A DNA stretch of 39,088 nt from Streptomyces roseochromogenus subsp. oscitans DS 12.976 (GTDB taxonomy: Bacteria > Actinomycetota > Actinomycetes > Streptomycetales > Streptomycetaceae). Shown piece after piece: positions 35,097 to 39,088 of the stretch. The position numbers and the translations under genes were made by a program. The notes under the pieces are model-generated. The model made no database searches. It had not been told where the DNA came from and worked only from the letters and a program-made list of their open reading frames with translations. Within the stretch, counting starts at the first letter, position 1; each line of letters begins with the position of its first letter. Location of the stretch: NCBI RefSeq assembly GCF_000497445.1, contig NZ_CM002285.1, forward strand, positions 2,060,060 through 2,099,147, given 5' to 3'.

Positions 35097-36458
35097 CTAC
35101 GGCGTGTCCGCGTCAGCCAAACCCCCCTGTCGACTGTGAGGCCGCGCGGCCAGCGCGGCGACATCGTCCTCCGCGTGCCGCGCGTCCAGCCGGCTGAGGA
35201 TGGTGTCCAGGACGTCTTCGAGCCCGCCCCCGACGGGGAAACGGACGGCGGACAGCCGGGCCAGAGACCGGTCGATGTCCTCACCGCGGCGTTCCACCAG
35301 CCCGTCGGTGAACAGCAGCAGCGTCTCCCCCGCGCCCAGCGGATGTGTGGCCATGTCATAGCCCCCGAGCCCCGTGCCGAGCGGCGGCCCCACGGGGACG
35401 GACAGCAGTGAGGCCTCACCGCCGGAGGTGATCCGCACGGGCGGCAGATGCCCCGCGCTGGCCAGCGTGACCTGGTGGCGCCCCGGGTCGACCCGGGCGA
35501 GCAGACAGGTGGCGGGCCGCAGCTCGGCCTCCTTGGAAGCGATCTCGTCCATCTGCCGCAGCACCCGGTGCGGGGGCAGGTCGGCGGAGGCGATGTAGCG
35601 CAGCGAGGAACGGTAGGCGTTCATGTCGACGGCGGCCTCCAGGCCGTGCCCCATGACGTCGCCGACCACCAGCAGAGTCCGCCCGAAGTGCAGCCGTACC
35701 GTCTCGCACCAGTCGCCGCCGACCAGGACGCCGCCGCCGGCCGGCAGATAGCGGATGGCGATGTCGAGGTTGGGGTGCGGGCGGCCGGGCTCGGAGAGCA
35801 GGGCACGCTGCAGGTCACCGGCGGTCCGATTGACGGCCTCATAGTCGCGCGCGTGCCGGATGTGGGAGGCGGCGCGCTCGGCGAGCAGGCTGAGCAGCTC
35901 GCCCTCCGCGGGGCGCAGCGGCGGCCCGGAGCGCGCCCACACCAGGACGCCGTACACGTCGTCGCCGCTGGTCAGCGGCGCGCACAGGGCGGCCCGCGGC
36001 CGGGGGCCCGCCGCGTACTCCAGCCAGGGCTCCGGCTCCACGCCGAGCGCAGGTACGCCCGCCTCACGGGCCACCGCGGCGGCCCAGCGGGCGTCGGGCA
36101 GCGCGTCGGCGTCCCCGGTGATCGCCTCGTACCCGGAGACGGTCTGGCCGGTCCGGCGCATCACCGCCGCGGTGCCGCCGGCCAGCCGTACGGCGACCCG
36201 GGTCAGCTCGGCGCAGGTCTTGGCCTCGTCGAGGGTCGTGCCGATCCCGGCCAGTGCGTCCCGCAGCACCCTCAGCCGCGCGCCGGCCGCCTCGGCAGAG
36301 GCAGCCGGGACACCCTCCGCCGCATCTGCGGATCCTGTGGAATCCCCGGACGGCGCGGAGCCCTCGTGGCCGGCGCCGCTCTCGCGGTGGTGGCCGCTGC
36401 CGGCGGGCACAGGCCTGCGATGGGACTGAATCCAGCGCGCCACACCCAACACCCTCAC
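35097..36458 (-). CDS. GAF-SpoIIE (PP2C-type) phosphatase
   Basis: A 453-residue soluble phosphatase. After a low-complexity N-terminus (to about residue 60), a GAF-like sensor domain (about residues 65-215) precedes a SpoIIE/PP2C domain (about residues 225-440). Metal-binding Asp residues are in VLVGGDWCE and LVVGDVMGHG; LFTDGLVERR and EDDVAALAAR supply the later Asp residues. Such proteins dephosphorylate anti-sigma-factor antagonists in partner-switching networks. No anti-sigma or STAS gene is adjacent. The GTG start is accepted from frame only; the conserved part starts later. Confidence 0.9.
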   Translation of the reverse strand: MRVLGVARWIQSHRRPVPAGSGHHRESGAGHEGSAPSGDSTGSADAAEGVPAASAEAAGARLRVLRDALAGIGTTLDEAKTCAELTRVAVRLAGGTAAVMRRTGQTVSGYEAITGDADALPDARWAAAVAREAGVPALGVEPEPWLEYAAGPRPRAALCAPLTSGDDVYGVLVWARSGPPLRPAEGELLSLLAERAASHIRHARDYEAVNRTAGDLQRALLSEPGRPHPNLDIAIRYLPAGGGVLVGGDWCETVRLHFGRTLLVVGDVMGHGLEAAVDMNAYRSSLRYIASADLPPHRVLRQMDEIASKEAELRPATCLLARVDPGRHQVTLASAGHLPPVRITSGGEASLLSVPVGPPLGTGLGGYDMATHPLGAGETLLLFTDGLVERRGEDIDRSLARLSAVRFPVGGGLEDVLDTILSRLDARHAEDDVAALAARPHSRQGGLADADTP

Positions 36459-36886
36459 AGAATCTCAAACCGGGGCAAGTGGGGCACGAGCCTCATGCAT
36501 CCCAGCGCCCTCGGGAGCCCCGTGCGAGGGTGTGGGCCGGGTGCCTCACCGCGTGGCCGGGGTGCCGTCCGGCGCGGTCAGGGCGTGCGGGGGAGGCGCT
36601 CGGTGCCGTCCGCACCGGCCATCCGGAGGGCGCACCGGTCGGTGCCCTCGCGGTGCCCGGAGCAATCCGCCTGCGTGGCCTGAGCGGGTGCGCGGTGCGG
36701 GCAGCCCCGCACCCGGATCGTGGCTGCCGTCCCCGCCCACGCTCCGCCGCCTCTCCCGCTCCGATTCCCGATGGCGTACATATTCGACCGAGCGGGCCCT
36801 GTCTGACATCTCTTTTGCCAGATTCGGGATGTCGATTGATCGTGCCTCTCGGCATCGATCAATCGACCCGGCGCGATCCGGCGCGA
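36459..36886. other. Intergenic region upstream of phosphatase / downstream of msrB
   Basis: No supported gene in these 428 bases. They contain a strong hairpin after msrB (36831-36867) and a short tandem GCGCGATCCGGCGCGATC (about 36872-36889). The remaining frames give only low-complexity Arg/Pro-rich translations. Confidence 0.5.
36831..36867 (-). terminator. Long hairpin downstream of msrB
   Basis: GTCGATTGATCGTGCC (36831-36846) pairs with GGCATCGATCAATCGAC (36851-36867) with a single bulged base and TCTC loop, giving about 16 base pairs. It lies 20 bases after the msrB stop. The stem is AT-richer than usual for this genome, so a DNA-binding operator or insertion relic is an alternative. 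Confidence 0.65.
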
Positions 36887-37294
36887 TCAGGCCTCGTCGG
36901 GCGTCAGCCGCAGCGAGATGGAGTTGATGCAGTACCGCTGGTCGGTCGGGGTCGGGTAGCCCTCGCCCGCGAAGACATGACCGAGATGCGAGCCGCAGCG
37001 GGCGCAGCGGACCTCGGTGCGGACCATGCCGTGGGAGCGGTCCTCGATGAGTTCCACGGCGTCGCTGTCCTTGGGGTCGAAGAAGCTCGGCCAGCCGCAG
37101 TGCGACTCGAACTTCGTTTCCGAGGTGAACAGTTCGGCACCGCAGGCGCGGCAGGAGTAGACGCCCTTCGTCTTGGTGTCCGTGTACTCACCGGTGAAGG
37201 CCGGCTCGGTGGCGGCCTGGCGCAGCACGGCGTACTCGGCCGGGTTCAGCTCCGCGCGCCACTCCTCGTCCGGCTTCTCGACGTCGTACGACAT
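36887..37294 (-). CDS. msrB: Peptide-methionine (R)-S-oxide reductase
   Basis: A 135-residue cytosolic repair enzyme that reduces the R-epimer of methionine sulfoxide in proteins. Zinc-binding CRAC and CARC pairs are present, with FESHCGWPSFFDP and the active-site GTQRYCINS-type loop (here DQRYCINSISLRL) holding the catalytic Cys. Full-length for the family. The ATG (MSYDVEKPDEEW) lies 14 bases after the murC stop, so it is the second gene of a murC-msrB operon. Confidence 0.95.
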   Translation of the reverse strand: MSYDVEKPDEEWRAELNPAEYAVLRQAATEPAFTGEYTDTKTKGVYSCRACGAELFTSETKFESHCGWPSFFDPKDSDAVELIEDRSHGMVRTEVRCARCGSHLGHVFAGEGYPTPTDQRYCINSISLRLTPDEA

Positions 37295-37308
37295 GAGCCT
37301 CAGCCCCT

Positions 37309-38700
37309 TTACTGCTGCGACAGGCGGTCCAGGATCAGCGGGCCCAGGTCGGTCACGTCGCCCGCGCCCATGGTGAGAACGAGATCACCGGGCTTCGCCA
37401 TTCCCGCGATCACCGCGGGGCTCTCGGCCTTGTCGTGCACGGCGGTGACGTCGGCACCGGCGGCGCGCGCGGCCTCGATGATCAGCTCGCTGGTCACGCC
37501 GGGGATCGGGTCCTCGCGGGCCGGGTAGATGTCGAGGACCACCGAGGCGTCGGCGAGGGCCAGCGCCTGGCCCATCTCCTTGCCCAGCTCCTGGGTGCGG
37601 GAGAACAGGTGCGGCTGGAAGACGACGAGGATGCGGGAGTCGCCGGCGGCGGCGCGCATGGCCTCCAGGTCGGCGGTCATCTCGGTGGGGTGGTGGGCGT
37701 AGGAGTCGATCACCTGGACGCCGGCCGCCTCGCCCTTGAGCTGCAGGCGCCGCTTGACCCCGGTGTAGGCGGCCAGCGCGGGCGCCAGCTCCGCGGCCGG
37801 GATACCGAGCGCGGCACCGGCGGCGAGCGCGGCGACGGCGTTGAGGGCGTAGTGCCGGCCCGGCACGGACACGGTGAAGGTCAGCTCCTGCCCGTCCAGC
37901 ACCGCGGTGACCCGGCTCTTCAGCCCCTGGGGTACGACAGCCGTGACCCGCACGTCGGCGTCCCCGGCCTCGCCGTACGTCACGGTCTTCACCGAACCCG
38001 CGAGCCGCCGGGTCAGCTCCCGCGCGCCCTCGTGGTCGGCGGAGACGACGAGCGTGCCGCCGGGCACGATCTTCCCGGCGAAGGTCTCGAAGGACTCGTA
38101 GATCTCGTCCATCGAAGCGTAGTTGGCGTGGTGGTCCAGCTCGACGTTGAGGACGATGGCGACTTCGGGCGCGTACTTGTGGAAGCTGCGGTCGCTTTCA
38201 TCCGCCTCGGCGACGAAGATGTCGCCCTCGCCGTGCAGCGCGTTGGAGCCGGGCGCGTCCAGGTCGCCGCCGATGGCGTACGACGGCTGCAGGCCCAGCT
38301 CGGAGAGGGAGACGGCCAGCATCGAGGTGGTCGTCGTCTTGCCGTGGGTACCGGCCACGGCGATCGGCCGCAGCCCCTCCATCAGCGCGGCGAGCGCGTC
38401 GGAGCGGTGCACCACCGGGATGCCCAGCTCGGCCGCGCGGGCCAGCTCGGGGTTGTCCTTGCGGATCGCCGACGACACGACGACGCAGCTCGCGTCGTCG
38501 GCGAGGTGCTCCGTGGCGTGCCCGATGTGCACGGTGACCCCGAGCGCCCGCAGCGCCTCCGCGGTCGCCGACTCCTTCGCGTCGCTCCCGGCCACCTCGG
38601 CCCCACGCTGCGCGAGGATCTTGGCGATCCCCGACATCCCGGCGCCGCCGATGCCGATGAAGTGCGGTCGGTCCATGGCGGTAGGAAGGCCGGGTGCCAT
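37309..38700 (-). CDS. murC: UDP-N-acetylmuramate-L-alanine ligase
   Basis: A 463-residue Mur ligase adding L-Ala to UDP-MurNAc in peptidoglycan synthesis, in the cytosol. The N-terminal UDP-binding GIGGAGMSGIA is followed by the ATP loop VAGTHGKTTTTSM, EADESDRSF, LNVELDHHANY and the C-terminal DSYAHHPTEM with VFQPHLFSRT. Start ATG 38700 has GGGGAG 6 bases before it. Outside the dcw division cluster, as in streptomycetes (from memory), and followed by msrB. Confidence 0.96.
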   Translation of the reverse strand: MAPGLPTAMDRPHFIGIGGAGMSGIAKILAQRGAEVAGSDAKESATAEALRALGVTVHIGHATEHLADDASCVVVSSAIRKDNPELARAAELGIPVVHRSDALAALMEGLRPIAVAGTHGKTTTTSMLAVSLSELGLQPSYAIGGDLDAPGSNALHGEGDIFVAEADESDRSFHKYAPEVAIVLNVELDHHANYASMDEIYESFETFAGKIVPGGTLVVSADHEGARELTRRLAGSVKTVTYGEAGDADVRVTAVVPQGLKSRVTAVLDGQELTFTVSVPGRHYALNAVAALAAGAALGIPAAELAPALAAYTGVKRRLQLKGEAAGVQVIDSYAHHPTEMTADLEAMRAAAGDSRILVVFQPHLFSRTQELGKEMGQALALADASVVLDIYPAREDPIPGVTSELIIEAARAAGADVTAVHDKAESPAVIAGMAKPGDLVLTMGAGDVTDLGPLILDRLSQQ

Positions 38701-38790
38701 GCGTTTCTCCCCAGAGACGGTGCGTGCGAGCGGCCCTAGCCTATGCGCTGAAGCTCCGGGCTCCTTGCAGCGAGGGGCAAGACTGCCGGC

Positions 38791-38868
38791 CTGAGGGGCG
38801 CGGGGCTGTATCCGATATGCGGCTACCGCCGCGTGGGCGCGAGCAACCACAGCGCACCCGCACCCGCG
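38791..38868 (+). repeat. Dispersed repeat, copy C
   Basis: CTGAGGGGCGCGGGGCTGTA, ATATGCGGCTACCGCCGCG and TGGGCGCGAGCAACCACAGC, then CACCCGCACCCG. It matches copies A and B over the hairpin block and extends further on the right, like the left part of copy A. It lies between murC and the gene at the right edge. Confidence 0.75.
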
Positions 38869-38916
38869 AGTGCGCCGGCCCTCGACGGCGCTCATCCGGC
38901 CGACCCGGCGGAGCGT

Positions 38917-39088
38917 CTACGCCTTGCTGTGCGAGAACAGCTTGAGCACCGGCACACCCACCTTGTGCCGAGCCCGGGAAGCCCAGTCCCGGTGGAAGAA
39001 CTCCTCCACGTAATGCGGATCCGTCAGCACGATCACCTCGTCGGCGGACACCTCGGCGCAGAGCGACTTCAGCGCATCCAGCGGATGA
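38917..39088 (-). CDS. C-terminal end of a conserved actinobacterial protein (5' end outside window)
   Basis: The last 56 codons of a gene running off the right edge. Visible are DALKSLCAEVSADEVIVLTD, then HYVEEFFHRDWASRARHKVG and VPVLKLFSHSKA. From memory this ending belongs to a short conserved streptomycete protein upstream of murC that is often annotated as indole-3-glycerol phosphate synthase without catalytic support; its role is unknown. The pattern resembles a universal-stress-like strand with DEVIVLTDP. It is likely a separate transcription unit, since copy C of the dispersed repeat separates it from murC. Confidence 0.8.
   Translation of the reverse strand, partial: HPLDALKSLCAEVSADEVIVLTDPHYVEEFFHRDWASRARHKVGVPVLKLFSHSKA

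Noticed and set aside
36493..36855. Possible small protein gene upstream of the phosphatase
   Set aside because: Arg/Pro/Gly-rich translation, no motif, and the region contains the msrB hairpin.

Overview
The window is very GC-rich chromosomal DNA with strong third-position G/C bias and frequent GTG/TTG starts. Its gene set (geosmin synthase, a CprB-type gamma-butyrolactone receptor homologue, an SSI-type protease inhibitor, conservon genes, DUF6230/DUF6114 proteins) points clearly to Streptomyces. From memory, the order msrB/murC ... cprB ... geosmin synthase matches the S. coelicolor region around SCO6060-SCO6073, read in reverse; this was not checked against a database. No rRNA, tRNA, CRISPR array, integrase or complete insertion sequence was seen.

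Layout. 1-5.6 kb: 3' part of a dihydrolipoamide dehydrogenase gene, an M14 carboxypeptidase-like protein, an SSI-family inhibitor, a DUF1707-FHA protein and trehalose-forming TreZ. 5.7-11 kb: a truncated response-regulator remnant, an APH-family kinase-like protein, an M24 aminopeptidase, a membrane-anchored PDZ protein, and a LysR regulator divergent from a class I glutamine-amidotransferase-like protein. 11-19.4 kb: a phenoxazinone-synthase-like multicopper oxidase with an altered copper motif, bifunctional geosmin synthase, a divergent alpha/beta-hydrolase-P450 pair, a multiply frameshifted ARMT1/DUF89 phosphatase pseudogene, and cprB with a candidate operator. 19.8-26.4 kb: an AA10 lytic polysaccharide monooxygenase, a small secreted protein divergent from a DUF6230-DUF6114 pair, a TerB-like protein, a double AsnC regulator and a DHA2-type MFS exporter.

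26.5-31.1 kb is a glycine betaine/choline-type ABC importer (ATPase-permease-permease with 4-bp overlaps, plus a separate lipoprotein). The lipoprotein gene is split from the rest by a decayed conservon remnant (cvnC-like plus a deleted cvnD-like gene) on the opposite strand. 31.2-33.8 kb holds a flavin-based extracytoplasmic electron-transfer module: ferric-reductase-like membrane flavoprotein, FMN_bind protein and ApbE flavin transferase. Divergent from it is a collapsed two-component system in which receiver and kinase core are fused and then frameshifted. 35-39 kb: a GAF-SpoIIE phosphatase, msrB-murC, and the 3' end of a conserved actinobacterial gene.

Two themes stand out. First, there are four broken genes in 39 kb (response regulator, ARMT1 phosphatase, CvnD GTPase, RR/HK system), plus a multicopper oxidase that has lost a trinuclear-cluster histidine, so signalling and accessory genes here are decaying. 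Second, short palindromic and dispersed repeats recur. A hairpin element lies inside the ARMT1 pseudogene, another hairpin is nested inside one of three copies of a longer dispersed repeat, and several tandem repeats lie in or near coding sequences. No wholly new system can be demonstrated. The best leads are the geosmin synthase/hydrolase/P450 divergon beside cprB, the DUF6230-DUF6114-secreted protein locus with its palindromic promoter, and the orphaned flavinylation module.
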